Shown one piece after another: positions 11,460-23,817 of a DNA stretch of 57,477 nucleotides; the stretch's first letter is position 1; each line of letters starts with the position of its first letter. The stretch spans positions 1 to 57,477 of the forward strand of contig JBBPTG010000156.1 of NCBI GenBank assembly GCA_038093975.1. The letters are read 5' to 3'. The position numbers and the translations under genes are program-made. Under the pieces are notes generated by a model. It searched no databases, had not been told where the DNA came from, and was given only the letters and a program-made list of their open reading frames with translations. Source of the stretch: Chalciporus piperatus. Its lineage: Eukaryota > Basidiomycota > Agaricomycetes > Boletales > Boletaceae.

Positions 11460-12142
11460 AAGGTATTGTATATACGATACACTTGTACAGGAATAAATAT
11501 CCCAATAATCATTGTCGACCCATCTGGAGATCTAGAGCTTGTTCGCTCCCTCGGGCTTCCCTCCTTTGTTAGCATCTTTTGATGCCACCCAAGAACAACA
11601 TATGGGGCGACTATTCGAAATAAGCGAAAAACAACCTAATCAAATTGAATAGACTTAGGTTGAGAATAGCGTGTAAACTGGATAATCAGCACAACAGTTG
11701 TCAACGGAAGCACCTGAGATGGGGGTAGTTACCAGTAAAGAGATGACTGATGGGAGAGACAATGAGCGCGACGGGGGAGACTGCCTGTTAATAGTCAAGT
11801 TACCGAGCAAAGCCCGTTCTATGGTAGTACTTGCCAACTACTCTTCCCGTATTCGCGAATCACTCGCAACAGCTTTTAGAAGGGCGTCCAGTATGATTTT
11901 AATTTTAGTCTATCCTTCTCTTGCGAAGGTCCAAAACAACATTTAATCCCTGACGGCATTGCCGGGCCGGAGCGCATCGCCACCTCCCTTTGTTGATCGT
12001 GATTGGGGAAGCACCGTGACCACCTGCATCCATCCTCTCTTCATTCGATCTTTCCGCCTGCCTAAAGAGACTAGCATTAGCCCGCGATCGTTGTGAAGTT
12101 GAAAACAGGTCCACGTCGTCTGGCCGTTGACGGTTGGCAAAC
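11460..12142. other. Spacer between F-box copies A and B
   Basis: No gene. It holds the 3' sequence of unit A, blocks also found after copies B and C, and from about 12040 the conserved upstream block of copy B. Confidence 0.5.
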
Positions 12143-13820
12143 ATGTGCCCAGACCACCACTCTCTGACTCGTCAGGCTCTTCCACCAGAAATTATTTCCC
12201 ACATCATCCGCTTGCTCGATCCTCTCGATGTCGTTCGGCCGCTGAGACTGGTGAGTATAGTTTATGGAAACGCGTCCCCCTTCTTAACTCGAATCTCGAC
12301 TAAATTCACGACTCGGGCACCAGGTGTCAAAGCAATTTCACGACATATCCTACGATCCTGCGATCTGGAAGACGCTGTACACGAACGCTCGCTTGCCTCT
12401 TCCACCTGGTCCCTTTCCTTTCCAATCGACCCACTTTCTCGAGCGTACCTTGATTCGTTCGGCGCGGTTGGCAGAGACTTGGACGACCCGACCTGTCAGG
12501 GAGATTTCCAGTCTGACGATCCCGATCGAGGGGTCAGTGACGAGGACACCCATAATTCTCTACGGGAGATGGCTCCTGACCCAGATTCACGGTGTATCTG
12601 GGTCGGAGTCGTACACAAGGATTGTTGTACACGACATCGAGTCTCGTACTCAACAGGTCCTGATAGAACAAGAACCAGGAATTCACTCATGGGACGCAGG
12701 TTCTATCACCTCTATCGATGGATGCCTTGTCTATATCGTATTTGGTGCGGATGGTGTTCACGATGACTCGAAAGCGTGTGTACAACCCTTTGTTCATGAT
12801 TCCCGAGGTCGAGACGTCGTGACCCTGACATGGTCTTTTTTTTCCACCAGGGATATGAAACTTGTTGTATTCCGGGTGAACATGGAAACTGGCGAATTCC
12901 ATATTTGTGAACGTTTTGATGTTCCAACGACGTTCAACGAGCGGGTCATCATTTCAGAAGACCAGGGGCTGTTCATCACCTTGCTGTCGCACAATTTGGT
13001 CTTCGATACCCGGGTACGAATGTTTTATACCATACCTGAATTCGAAACGGATCTGGTACGTGTGTTGAATACAGTCCTGTCGAACGGAATATTACTCATA
13101 GCTTTATAGGATGTAGAGGGACGTCCCAGTGGTTGCCTCCACAGCCAAGTTATCTCAACGACGACACATCTCCTCAAATTTACCACTTTCCGTCATTCGC
13201 AAACCATGGAGCTAATGGCAGTCGCTCAAGCATTCGTTTCTCCGCCCCCTCTTGATCACTACACTGCTGCTGATGATGATGGCCTCCCTCTTCAAGTTCT
13301 TCGTCTCACCTACGAATGCCGTCTGCCTGAGCCGTACGCTCTCACTTGGCTAGTTCGAAACTCTGTCGTGAATTCAATGAATGGATCTACGAATGTAAGG
13401 CTGATACAAGCTTATGAGCGCCCTCGGGGGTCAGATCATACCTCCCTCGACCTGACACTGCCGAAACCCAACGGTGACGCCGTCCTTCCGATGAAAATAG
13501 AAATTGGGCACCTTCAAGAACTCTCCGGCCGTCCAGGAAATATCCACTGTCACTCGTCCCATAATGGATACGTCAGGGGGATCCATTGCCACGATGATCT
13601 TCGGGGTGGGATGTCCTTGACGAAGTTCATGGTGGATGCTAGTCAGGATGGATGTCCGGTCGTTCACACCGGCGAGTTTTTACCTGTGGAATTTACTCAT
13701 CATGATATGCTCTGCTCGGAGAGGAGCCAGGATTTCGATTGTCTGCGAGGGAGGATTTTTTCGGGTGTCCAGGCTGACATGGATGGGGAAACAAAGGTGG
13801 TCGTCGTTGACTTTGAATAA
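12143..13820 (+). CDS. F-box protein, tandem copy B
   Basis: Exons 12143-12250, 12324-12775, 12851-13055 and 13110-13820 give 491 residues. The N-terminus is longer than in A (MCPDHHSLTRQALPPEIISH) and one codon is inserted inside the F-box core (VVRPLRL). The rest matches the family: VSKQFHDISYDPAIWKTLY, LPPGPFPFQSTHFLER, ENFxICERFDVPTT-like block, ending TKVVVVDFE. At the polyglycine position of copy A this copy has Ala-Ala-Asp-Asp-Asp encoded by GCT/GAT triplets. The frame is fully open, so it is probably functional. The ATG at 12143 was chosen because it is the first Met before the F-box. Confidence 0.82.
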
Positions 13821-14471
13821 GAGGTATCGTTGTACGAGTATACGATACGATACAGTTATTGTCGATTCTCTTGTAGTTCTCGTGCATCCGTATTTATTCC
13901 TGGATGGATTCGATCGACAACATTGAGTTCATCGTCCATGTCTGTTAGATCCATGACGTACCTTGCGAATAATAGCGTGTAACCTGGATGATAGGGACAA
14001 GAGATCAGCGCAACAGTCGTCAACGGAGGAACCTGACATTGGTAGTAAAGAGATGAATGAGAGACCGTGACAATGAGCGCGACGGAGGGGTAGACTGCTT
14101 GTTAATAGTCAAGTTACCGAGGAAAGCTCGAAAAGCCCGTTCTATGGTCCGTAGTACATGCAAACTACTCTTCCCATATTCACGAATCACTCGCAACAGC
14201 TTTTAGAAGGGCGTCCAGTGTGGTTTGTTAGTCTACCCTTCTCTTGCGAACCAAAACTTGTCCCTGGCCGAAATCCCTGGTCCGGCGTTGCCGGGCCGGG
14301 GGCGCATTGCCACCTCACTGCTTCCTTTGTTGATCGTGATTCAAGTTGGGGAGGCAACCACCTGCAACCATCCTCTCTTCATTTGACCTGACTGGCATCA
14401 GCCCTCGATCGCTGTGAAGTGGAAAACGGGTCTACCTCTGGCCATCGACGGTCAGTGGCAGACAGAAAACG
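13821..14471. other. Spacer between F-box copies B and C
   Basis: No gene. It repeats the A-B spacer in diverged form and includes the conserved upstream block at about 14385-14440. Confidence 0.5.
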
Positions 14472-16129
14472 ATGGGTTCAGACCACTCTCTTCCACCAGA
14501 AATTATTTCCCACATTATCTGCTTTCTTCATCCTTTCGATGTTGTTCGGCTGAGACTGGTGAGTATGGTTTATGGAAACACGCCCCCCCGCTTAACTTGA
14601 ATCTCGACCCGTTCACGACTCGGACTTGGACACCAGGTGTCAAAGCAATTCCGTGACATCTCCTACGATCCTGGGATCTGGAAGACGCAATACACGAACG
14701 CTCGCTTGCCTCTTCCACCTGGTCCATTTCCTTTCCAATCGACCCACTTTCTCGAGCGTACCTTGATTCGTTCGACACGGTTGGCAGAGACTTGGACGAC
14801 CCAACCTGTCAGGGAGATTTCCAGTCTGACGATCCCGATCGAGGGGTGGGCGACGAGGCCGCTCATCATTATCTACGGGAGATGGTTCCTGACCGAGATT
14901 CACCGTATATCTGAGTCGGAGTCGCACACAAAAATTGTAGCACACGACATCGAGTCACGTACTCAGCAAGTCCTGGTAGAACAAGGACCACGAATTAACT
15001 CGTGGGCAGCAGATTCGATCACCTCCATTGATGGGTGTACTGTCTATATCGCGTTTTCTGTGTTCCGTGTTCACGATCGCTCGAAAGCGTGTGTATACCT
15101 GTTCATGATTCACGAGGTCGAGACATCGTGACCCTGACTTGCCTGTCTTTTTTTCCCACCAGGGATATGAAACTTGTTGCATTTCGGGTGAACATGGAAA
15201 CCGGCGAATTTAATTGCTGTGAACGTTTGGATGTTCCGACGACGTCCAAGCAGCGGGTCACCATGTCCGCTACCAACGAGGGGCCGTTCGTCACCTTGCT
15301 ATCGCAAGATCTCGTCTTCGATACCCGGGTACGAACGTTTTATGCGATACCCGAATTCAACACGGAGCTGGTGCGTGCTTTTTGAATTCATTCCTATCGA
15401 ATGGAATGTTTACTCATCGCTGGATAGAATGTAGAGAAAGATCCCGATAGTCCCGTCCGACGCGAAGTTGTCCCAACGACGACACATGTTCTTTTGTTTA
15501 CCGATTTCCGTGATTCGCGCACCACGGAGCGGATGGTACTCGCTCAAGCGTTCGTTTCTCCACTCCCTCTCGATCACTACCTTGCTGCTGCTGCTGCTGG
15601 TGGCCTCCCTCTTCAAGTCCTTCGTCTCAACTATGAATGCCTTTTGCCCGAACCGCACTTTTTCGCTCAGCTTGTTCGAAAGCCTGTCGTGGATCTGAGG
15701 ACTGGATCTACGAACATAAGGTTGATACAAGCTTATGAGCACACCTCCCTCGACCTGACGCTGCCCAAACCCAACGGAGACGCCGTCCTTCCTATGAAGA
15801 TAGAAATTCGACCCCTTGAAAAACTGTCCGGCCGTCCAGGATATTTCTGCTGGCATTCGTCCCATAATGGATACGTCAGGGGGATCCATTGCCACGATGA
15901 TCTTCGGGGTGGGATGTCCTTGACGAAGTTCATGGTGGATGCTAGTCAGGATGGATGTCCGGTCGTTGACACCGGCGAGTTTTTACCTGTGGAATTTACA
16001 CATCCTGATACGTTCTGCTACGGGAGTAGCCAGCATTTCGATTGTCTGCGAGGGAGGATTTTTTCGGCCATTGAGGCTGACGTGGCTACTGACGGGGAAT
16101 CAAAGGTCGTCGTCGTTGACTTTGAATAA
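14472..16129 (+). CDS. F-box protein, tandem copy C
   Basis: Exons 14472-14558, 14637-15088, 15163-15370 and 15428-16129 give 482 residues. F-box core: MGSDHSLPPEIISHIICFLH, then PFDVVRLRL and VSKQFRDISYDPGIWKTQY. Exon 3 has one more codon than A, B and D. The variable triplet site is Ala5-Gly2 (GCT repeats, about 15584-15602). A stretch of about seven residues present in A and D before HTSLDLTLPKPNGDAVLPMK is deleted here without breaking the frame. It ends SKVVVVDFE. The frame is intact. Role presumed as SCF substrate receptor; target unknown. Confidence 0.82.
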
Positions 16130-16961
16130 AAGGTATTGTAGGAGTATACTATACGATACAGTTCTCGTGCATCCATCTTTATTCCTGGAGGGGTCACACC
16201 ACAAGTCAATCGTGTCTGTTAGATCCATGACATACCTTGGCGCTAGGATAGCGTGTGACCTGGATGATATGGACAAGAGATCAGCGCAACGGCGACGGAG
16301 TGGTTAGACTCTAGTACTTCCAGTATCTGCCTGTTAATAAGTTACCGAGAAATGGGAGTTATTGTTATTCGAGAACGTTGTATGTGAACGCTTCCCACAT
16401 TCACGAATCATTTGGCAACAGCTTTTGGAACGGTGTCCAGCGTGGACGTTTGGAGCTTCATGGTCACTTTGCTCATGAGTGCCTTGTCTTGCTCTGATCA
16501 GAGATCTGATGGTTCGAAAGTATTTTCTGTTCGTGCCAATTGCGCTATAACGAGCCCATATCGCTCAGTCTCCCGTAGCCTGTAGGCACCCCCTTAGGTA
16601 GGAAGACAGTCGTTACTACTCTTCTAAGGGTCTGCCAGTGCTTTCATTGGCAAGATTTTACAGACATCGCTATAGCACTGCTCCGCGGTTGACAATTCGG
16701 AGCTCGATCATGATTAATGATTGACGAACGTAGCAGCTTCGCCCGACCTTGGTCGGTTTGTGATCATCAAACTTTTCTGACGGAGGCGAAGGATACTCAA
16801 TGAGGTCCGGGGAGGCTCAGACGATTGAATCATACATCACGTTTCCCTGACCGTTATCGGAATCTTCAAGGGATAGACAGATTTCCCATCACAGCGTCCT
16901 CGGAATGGACCGCTAAGCATTTGCATGCATCCTCAGAGGCCTCCGTCTCCTCACCACATCA
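16130..16961. other. Intergenic between F-box copy C and ALG11
   Basis: The first ~300 bp are the 3' spacer of the tandem unit. The remaining ~500 bp show no gene or repeat that I recognise. Both flanking genes end here (convergent). Confidence 0.5.
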
Positions 16962-19032
16962 TCAAACACATTCCCTCCACCCACTCGCCTCCCAACCCTT
17001 GATAAACTCCTCTTCAGAAAACCTCTCCACAGCCCACTGTCTCGCTCTCTCTCGATACCCTTTCTCAGTGGCCGCATCCATCGTCAGAATCTAAACGATA
17101 CGATAGACGTTCGGCGAAGAAAAGAGGCAGTATCCAATCAATACGATAACTCATTTGCGCCCACGACGGGAGGAAACGGAGGGAACCACACGTACCTCAT
17201 GCATGGCCACCGCGAATTCACCAGGTGTGCGTGCGTGAAAGCCCGTAGGCTGTGATTTGTATGGCACCACGATGTCATTGAATGGGCCACCAGAGGCATG
17301 CGTGAGGGGGATGAGACCCGCAGCCTGATTGTGACGATGCCACGTAGGTGAGCACAGGGACTAGCTCCGCGAGGCGATGAGCAGTTCTTACCATGAATTC
17401 CACGACGTTTATTCCAAAATGTTCGTCTACCATCGTGCTAAGACCGATGCTCGAACGAGAAAGCCAGTTGAGGACATCCGAGTAGGGAGCATTGACGACG
17501 AACGTGACTTGGTTCTGACGTAAAAGGTGAGCTGAGAACGATACTCTCCTCGGTCTGCGACGGCATACCTGAATACCTAGTTCCTTTGCCAACTCTCGCA
17601 GCGATTCTACTCTATCCAGATCGTCTTGGTGTCGCGCACCGCCAAGCAATACGAGCCGAACCGAATTCTTGTTCGAGCTCTTGTCCGTTTTATACTCTGG
17701 GTGATCCATCAGAAGCTGTGCAAATGCATGAAGTTGGACCGGGAGATTCTTCTCTGGGCTAATTAATGCAGGCTCAGTTACCGATACACTCGCTTCATCA
17801 TTGACCAACTCACCGGAACTGCGCAACACTGAGCAAAACACGTTCCCTGCCCTCCAAAGAAAACTTGGTCATTTCTCGCGTATCACAGGGAGGATATACG
17901 GTCATAGGTTTGACCTGCTCGATGGGGGCAGGGAGGCCTGTGTCTGGCCCGTCTACACCGCTTACGACCAACCGAATCGACGATCCGGAAAGCATGAACT
18001 TGACAAGGAACATAGGAGTTACTCGATGTGCCCAGCGGATGAGCAATCCGAAATTTTCATGCGAGATGACAGATGCTATGTGACCGTGTGTCCATGACGA
18101 GTTGACCATCAAGAACCTGGCATGTGAGAGGGATATGGCGTAGTAATACATGATAAGGCAGTAATAACTATCTCGGACCATCGTGAGCGTTGTCGATTAC
18201 TAGTTTTGGAGGGATGACTCACAAGCGTTTTGCTCGCATTTTCAATGATTCGCCTTGAACGCGCGCAAGCATGTTAGTAGATATGGTTGGATAATGAACG
18301 TATGCTCCGATGGGGATATAAGCCCTCGTGAGCCAAGCAACGACCGGGAAGGTGAAGGCATAACCCATCGTATCTGTTGTTGGCAAGAAGTCAATGTCGA
18401 GAAAATAGAGGGTCCAAGGTCGATACCTACCGATATACAAATGCGGAATGAACTTTGACATTGCTTCCCACACGAGGTACATGGAACCAAGGCTCTGACC
18501 AAGGATGGTAAACCGTGGCCACCGTGAATCCTCGACTAGCCCTCGGGATGTCAGAAAAATAATATGAAGTGCTGAGGATTTAAGACTAATTGCAAAGCGA
18601 GCCTAGAAACGTATATTGGTAGGAGTATCGTGGTGATACCGAAATTTTCTCGCACCTTGACTTTGTCGATGATTTCTTGTTTGGAAGCATCGGTGTCACC
18701 GGAGTAGATGACGCAAACTATGTCCTTGTGTTCGCGCTGAATATGTGCAACGGCAGTCCATAGGACACGCTCGCCACCACCTCCTGCATTACTTGGAACG
18801 TTCGATGCCGCAATGAGAAACAACACTAGAGAGACTATGCTCACCAGTAAGGATGGAAGAACCCGACGAACTTGTATTTCGTCGTTTTAGTCTCTTCTAG
18901 TCCTAGCTCCTTGAGGATGACTCCACGAGTACGGAGTGATCTTGACCATATGGCTTCCGTGTACGCTGCGTAGGCGAGTGTGAACACAACCAAGGATAAA
19001 CCAAGACACAGCAAGACCAAGGCGAGGTTCAT
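16962..19032 (-). CDS. ALG11: ALG11, GDP-mannose:Man3GlcNAc2-PP-dolichol alpha-1,2-mannosyltransferase
   Basis: ALG11 adds the fourth and fifth mannose to the lipid-linked oligosaccharide on the cytosolic ER face (N-glycosylation). Nine exons join in frame (523 residues, usual family length): 19032-18845, 18791-18656, 18602-18431, 18373-18223, 18167-17814, 17758-17569, 17514-17392, 17324-17196, 17090-16962. An N-terminal membrane helix (LALVLLCLGLSLVVFTLAY) is followed by FFHPYCNAGGGGERVLW, split by intron 1. Further motifs are ILGQSLGSMYLVWEAM, MVNSSWTHGHI, VYPPCDTREM, VLLSVAQFRPEKNLPVQLHA and the GT4 E-x7-E block EHFGINVVEFMAAG, then LTHASGGPFNDIVVP. The gene shares a 303 bp divergent promoter with F-box copy D. 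Confidence 0.95.
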
Positions 19033-19335
19033 TGCTGGTCAAGCAGTATTGGCTGAGCGGGTTTCGCTTATAGCTGTCGATCTTCGAAACCCAGAAGAAG
19101 TTCGATACTGTTCGATATTAATATGTGTAAACGTGGACCATGATCCCGGTAAACAAAGTAAGATACCGGTACCTGTCCATGTTGATTATCTAACACGTTG
19201 GATATTACTCTTCATTCGACCTTTCCGCCTGCCTAAAGAGACCAGCATCAGCGCGCAATCATTTGGAAATAGCTGTGAAGTGGCAAACGGGTCTACGTCT
19301 AGTACTAGTCGTCGACGGTTGACAATCAGAAAACG
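19033..19335. promoter_or_regulatory. Divergent promoter region of ALG11 and F-box copy D
   Basis: The two start codons are 303 bp apart and point outward. From about 19200 the block shared by all F-box promoters is present ('ctttccgcctgcctaaagagac'), so the F-box promoter was inserted or carried next to the ALG11 promoter. No clear TATA box was seen. Confidence 0.6.
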
Positions 19336-20999
19336 ATGGACCCAGACCACCTCTCTCTTCCACCAGAAATTATCTCCTACACCATCTGCTTTCTCGATCC
19401 TCTTGATGTAGTTCGGCTGAGACTGGTGAGTATGGTTTATGGAAATGTGTCCCCTCTCCTTAACTCGAATCTCGAACCAATTCACGACTCGGACACCAGG
19501 TTTCGAAACAATTTCGTGACATTTCCTACGATCCTGCGATCTGGAAGGCGTTATACGCGAACGCTCGTTTACCTCTTCCGCCTGGTCCATTTCCTTTCCA
19601 ATCGACCCACTTTCTCGAGCGTACCTTGATTCGTTCGACACGGTTGGCAGAGACTTGGACGACCCGACCTGTCAGGGAGATTTCCAGTCTGACGATCCCA
19701 ATCGAGGGACCAGTGACGAGGCCACCCAAGGTTCTCTACGGGAGATGGTTCCTGACCCAGATTCACGGTGTCTCCGAGTCGGCGTCATACACAAGGATTG
19801 TGGTACACGACATCGAGTCCCGTACTCAGCAAGTCCTGGTAGAACAAGAACCACGAATTAACTCATGGGACGCAGATTCGATCACCTCTATTGATGGGTG
19901 TACCGTCTACATCGCATTTTGTGTGGACCATGTTCACGATCAGTCGAAAGCGTGTGTATACCTGTTCATAATTCACGAGGTCAAACTGATCCTGACTTGC
20001 CTGTATTTTTTTTCACCAGGGATGTGAAACTGGTAGCGTTTCGGATGAACATGGAAACCGGCGATTTTCATTGCTGTGTACGTTTGGATGTTCCGACGAC
20101 GTCCAACTCGATGGTTACCATTGACGCTAACGAGGGGCCGTTCATCATCTTGCTGTCGCACGATTTGCTCTTTGATACCCGGATACAAATGTTTTATGCG
20201 ATACCTGAATTCAAAACGGAGCTGGTACGTGTAATGAATTCATTCCCGTGGAATGGGATATTTATTCGTCGCTGAATAGAATGTAGAGAGAGATCCTGAT
20301 AGTCCCATCCGACGCGAAGTTATCCCAACGGCGACACATGTTCTCTTGTTTACGTTTATCCCTCATTCGCGCAACGGGCTGATGGTACTCGCTCAAGCAT
20401 TTGTTTCCCCACTCCCTCTCGATCACTACCTTGGTGGTGGTGGTGGTGGTGGTGGCCTCCCTCTTCAAGTTGTTCGTCTCAACTATGAATGCCTTTTACC
20501 TACACCACACGCTTTCGCTCGGCTAGTTCGGAACTCTGTCATCGATCCAATGACTGGATCTACGAACATAAGATTGATACAAGCTCATGGGCGCCCTCGG
20601 GGGTCATATCATACCTCCCTCGACCTGACACTGCCCAAACCCAACGGTGACGCCGTCCTTCCTATGAACATAGAAATCAGGCCCCTTGAAGACCTCTCTG
20701 GCCATCCAGGAAATATCCGCTGTCACTCGTCCCATGATGGGTACGTCAGGGGAATCCATTGGCACAACGACCTTCGGGGTGCGATTACCTTGATGAAGTT
20801 CATGGTGGATGCTAGTCAGGATGGATGTCCGGTCGTTGACACCAGCGAGTTTTTACGTGTGGAATTTACTCATCCTGATACGTTCTGCTGGGGGAGTTGG
20901 CAATATTTCGATTGTTTGCGAGGGAGGATTTTTTCGGGTGTCCAGGCTGACAGGGCTACTGATGGGGAATCAAAGGTCGTCGTCGTCGACTTTGAATAA
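19336..20999 (+). CDS. F-box protein, dispersed copy D
   Basis: Exons 19336-19425, 19500-19951, 20020-20224 and 20280-20999 give 488 residues. Core: MDPDHLSLPPEIISYTICFL, then DPLDVVRLRL and VSKQFRDISYDPAIWKALY. Family blocks follow, including LVAFRMNMETGDFHCCVRLD and the terminal SKVVVVDFE. It carries a Gly8 run at the variable triplet site (about 20432-20456). From 19891 onward it lies in the left arm of the inverted duplication; its near-identical partner (copy F) is at 56366-57477 on the opposite strand. The frame is open throughout. Confidence 0.82.
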
Positions 21000-21339
21000 G
21001 AGGTGTTTGTACATACGATACACTTGTCGTCAACTCTCTTGACCGCCACCATTATTTGTCTGAATCTCATATGGCAGTGGCGTGAACGTATACAATTCTG
21101 TAACTTGGGTATGATAAATGGTGTTCGGGGTCCAAGTCCATTTTGGACTTTCACGCCAGTCCGTTGGACTCCTTGAAAGAACCTAGAAAACACGTCGCGC
21201 TTGTGTAGTTTCTCACTGTCTTTCACCTGCAAAATGCCAAGGACGCGCCTCTCAAGCCGTTCGACAGCTTTGGCCATTTTCAATCACGTGTGACGCCCCC
21301 AGTGGCCGTATGTTGCGGCAGTTTGACGTCATTCACGGG
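21000..21339. other. Spacer between F-box copy D and carotenoid oxygenase relic
   Basis: Inside the inverted repeat. A 137-codon minus-strand ORF (20870-21283) exists here and in the other arm, but it overlaps F-box coding sequence and has no recognised motif, so it is not called. Confidence 0.4.
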
Positions 21340-22420
21340 GGGAGAGAGCCCGTAGAGCTCAAGGTCTCCGGAACCATCCCACCTTGTGTGTCAGGTACCC
21401 TGTGCCGAACGGGTCCCCGGTGGGGGACACCAAGTGAAAACCGATAACCGCACTACGACTTCTATCGACCACTGGTTCGATGGTTTCTCGCAGAATCACC
21501 GCTTCTGGCTCATCCAATCTGGCTCATCCACGCGAGCGTCGATCCGACACTGGCAAGAGGACCAATTTTAACTTTGACCAGAAGTGCGACCCCCGTGTCA
21601 GCTTCTTCGTCCCGGAAGAAAGGCCGCCACCAGAGAGCAACATCGGGGTCACGATCTCTGTGAACCCGCCGGGCCTCAGGGATGTAGATACGAGCGGAGG
21701 GAAGAAGGGCGGTCACGCATCTGGTATCCAGTCTCTCTCGGTCAAGACAGATGCTTCTCAGCTCCGCGAAATTGACCCTGTCACACTCGAGCCCATGGGT
21801 CTTGCCTCACAGACAGTCCTCCATCCAGAACTCACCGGTATCTTCTCTGCCGGTCACGCCAAATCAGATCCAGTCACGAGCGACGTTCAACTACGACCGC
21901 GGTCTTGGGGAAAAAGCCAACTTACAAGATCTTCCGCGTATTCGCCGCCACGGGAAAGACGGATATCCTGGCGACGATTACGGATGAACCGTTGAACGCG
22001 ATCGATGCTCTCGCCCCCTTTCATCGGTCGAAGAAAGCTTTGTGGTACATCGTTGACCGCAAGCATGGGAAGGGCGTTGTTGCCAAGTATAAATGCGACC
22101 CATTCTTCTGTTTTCACACCGTCAACACCTGGGAGGAGGCAGCTGACCTCCCCCTCAAACACCTCTACTGTGACACCTCAAGTCGCCCTCCCCAACTATG
22201 CAGGCGAGAAGCGCAGGGGCTGCCACTCGGAGGTGTTCTCGCGACGCTGGAGGTTAGTACCCGCTGTCAATGGTGCAGATCCCTCAAAGCCACGTAAAGC
22301 TGTCCACCCTGTACACTTTAGAACGTCGGAGGACGACGTGTTGCTGAGCATCGTACTCAATGGGTTCACAGAAAAGCGCTACCCGTTGGTCCTTGATGTA
22401 AGGAGAGCATGGAATGTGTC
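21340..22420 (+). pseudogene. Carotenoid cleavage oxygenase relic, left-arm copy
   Basis: The carotenoid oxygenase (RPE65/CCD) family cleaves conjugated double bonds of carotenoids and apocarotenoids using a four-histidine iron site. Fragments in family order are spread over three frames: REPVELKVSGTIPPCVSGTL (21345 on), HQVKTDN and SIDHWFDGFSQNHRF, FVPEERPPPESNIGVTISVN, EIDPVTLEPMGLASQTV, FSAGHAKSDPVTSDV, KIFRVFAATGKTDILATI, YIVDRKHGKG, LPNYAGEKR and DDVLLSIVLNGFTEKRYPLV. At least four frameshifts and large internal losses (about 330 of the usual 550-600 residues) make it non-functional. Compared with the right arm it has an additional small deletion at VFNYDR. Confidence 0.85.
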
Positions 22421-23817
22421 GCTGCATTTCGATTCCATGATATTTATTACTCACTTTTTTGTTAATGTGCTTGGTATTGATATCTGGGGGTATTGCCATT
22501 GTCTTTCTTGGAGCACTGGTGCATTTGTCGAAGAGGCTCTGGTACGTTGGGGCTCTGCACGGTTTTCTCGATTATAGTTACTTTCTCTGCTCCAGGGCGG
22601 ACCCATCAGTGGTTTTCCAACGCAGGTTAGGTCATCGAATAAACAGCCGAGTTTAGAATATGGCACCTGCTAATTTCCGATAGATTAAGAGGTTCAAGCT
22701 TGCCCAGCACGCCGAAGCGTACAAATATCGTATGGATCAAGAGACATGCTGTTTCCCGTCACCCCTGCAAGTCTCCTGTCAATGGTTGAACGGACCAATC
22801 TTCTTCTTCGCATTGTTCGAGCCTACCTCCCTTGCTAGCTTTCGTGACGTTGATTCCGCCCATGGCAAAAATTTATGAGGACAAAGTCCTAGAAGAGTAG
22901 GAATTTCCGAATCTGACCCTGGATCATTTTTAGTTTCGCCAATTCAGGGAATTTGGATATCTTGTCGGCATTCGAAGAGACCTGTGCTGATTATGCTTTC
23001 TTTTCGGTGAGGCAATTTGGCGGGTCGTGCAAGTTGTTACGACCTATAGCTAATTCAACCCAGTGGCATGGCTACACGGGGTTACCTTCATTCCTCCGCA
23101 TGGCATGGCCAATCCAGACGTTTGTATTGGGTTTCGCCCCACAGCATCCATGCAGGCGGCGCTTCCGGACGTCGGCCGACAGGCAGTTCAAGGAGCCTTA
23201 GTTCAAGTTAAGTAGTTGGCCTTTCATTTATTGATCACTGTGTAATGATGCTAGTATGTAAGAGTCAACTATAGCCTGCTGATTGGCTATGAGTATATTG
23301 TTCGAATCCTTCAAGCAACATCCATGCCTTCAAGCTTCACGGACAAGACAAATAATTTGACAGTGCATTCTGCTGTTGGGAGTGCATTGTTTCCCTCGTT
23401 GGATGGGTCCATCCAGTCTAACCAATACTTACGGGATGCAGTCGTCTCCAACTTCCCCCGGATTCATCCCAGGAGTCTCCGGCGAATTGGACGCTTTCTT
23501 TCGGTCACTTCCACTCACGTCTCATTGGCTGATAAAAATAGCATTGGTCTCGTTACACTTATACGGGTGTTCTCCTCGAGGCTCCCTCTCACCGCCATCA
23601 TTATCAGTTTATGGTTCTCCTTCAATTCATTCGGGAGGTATCGGGGTATGGAGGCAAGGTTGCCATTGGTCCGTAGGCCATTAACGAGGCCATGCTAGAC
23701 CACGGTCTCAGATCTTTCCCCAGCATAAATTTGAATGGCTCGCTGTAACACTATCCATGACACCACTGATTATAAGCCGTCACTGACTCAAGACTGGAAT
23801 CCTCGCTCCTCACCATC
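22421..23817. other. Spacer; contains end of the inverted arm, no supported gene
   Basis: 22421-22982 is shared with the right arm. There a peptide with a hydrophobic run (LISGGIAIVFLGALVHLSKR) can be read near 22460-22530, perhaps the N-terminal anchor exon of a lost gene. No family could be assigned. 22983-23817 is single-copy and shows no gene I can support. Confidence 0.4.

Larger units (their letters stand above)
9834..16129 (+). repeat. Tandem array of three ~2.3 kb F-box gene units
   Basis: Three head-to-tail units carry F-box copies A, B and C. Start codons lie at 9834, 12143 and 14472, giving periods of 2,309 and 2,329 bp. Coding regions, promoter blocks and 3' spacers are all recognisably shared: for example 'gcgcgacggggg/gaggggtagactg' and 'cagcttttagaagggcgtccag' recur in the two inter-gene spacers. 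This is unequal-crossover style amplification. Copies D, E and F belong to the same family outside the array. Confidence 0.85.
19891..22982. repeat. Left arm of large inverted duplication
   Basis: Reading this stretch forward matches the reverse complement of 54366-57477 almost base for base. The boundary on the inner side is sharp: both arms share 'tcttgtcggcattcgaagagacc' and then diverge (left tgtgctgat, right AGAATTTAT). The outer boundary is beyond the window, since position 57477 pairs with 19891. Differences seen are a 12 bp tandem duplication in the right arm (near 55600), one extra GGT triplet, a few small indels and scattered substitutions. Confidence 0.92.

Noticed and set aside
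20870..21283. 137-codon minus-strand ORF present in both inverted arms
   Set aside because: Half of it is antisense to F-box exon 4. Conservation between arms is explained by the recent duplication, not by coding.
22005..22577. 190-codon ORF as an intact gene (and its right-arm twin)
   Set aside because: It contains out-of-order frame segments of carotenoid oxygenase joined by frameshifts; it is part of a relic.
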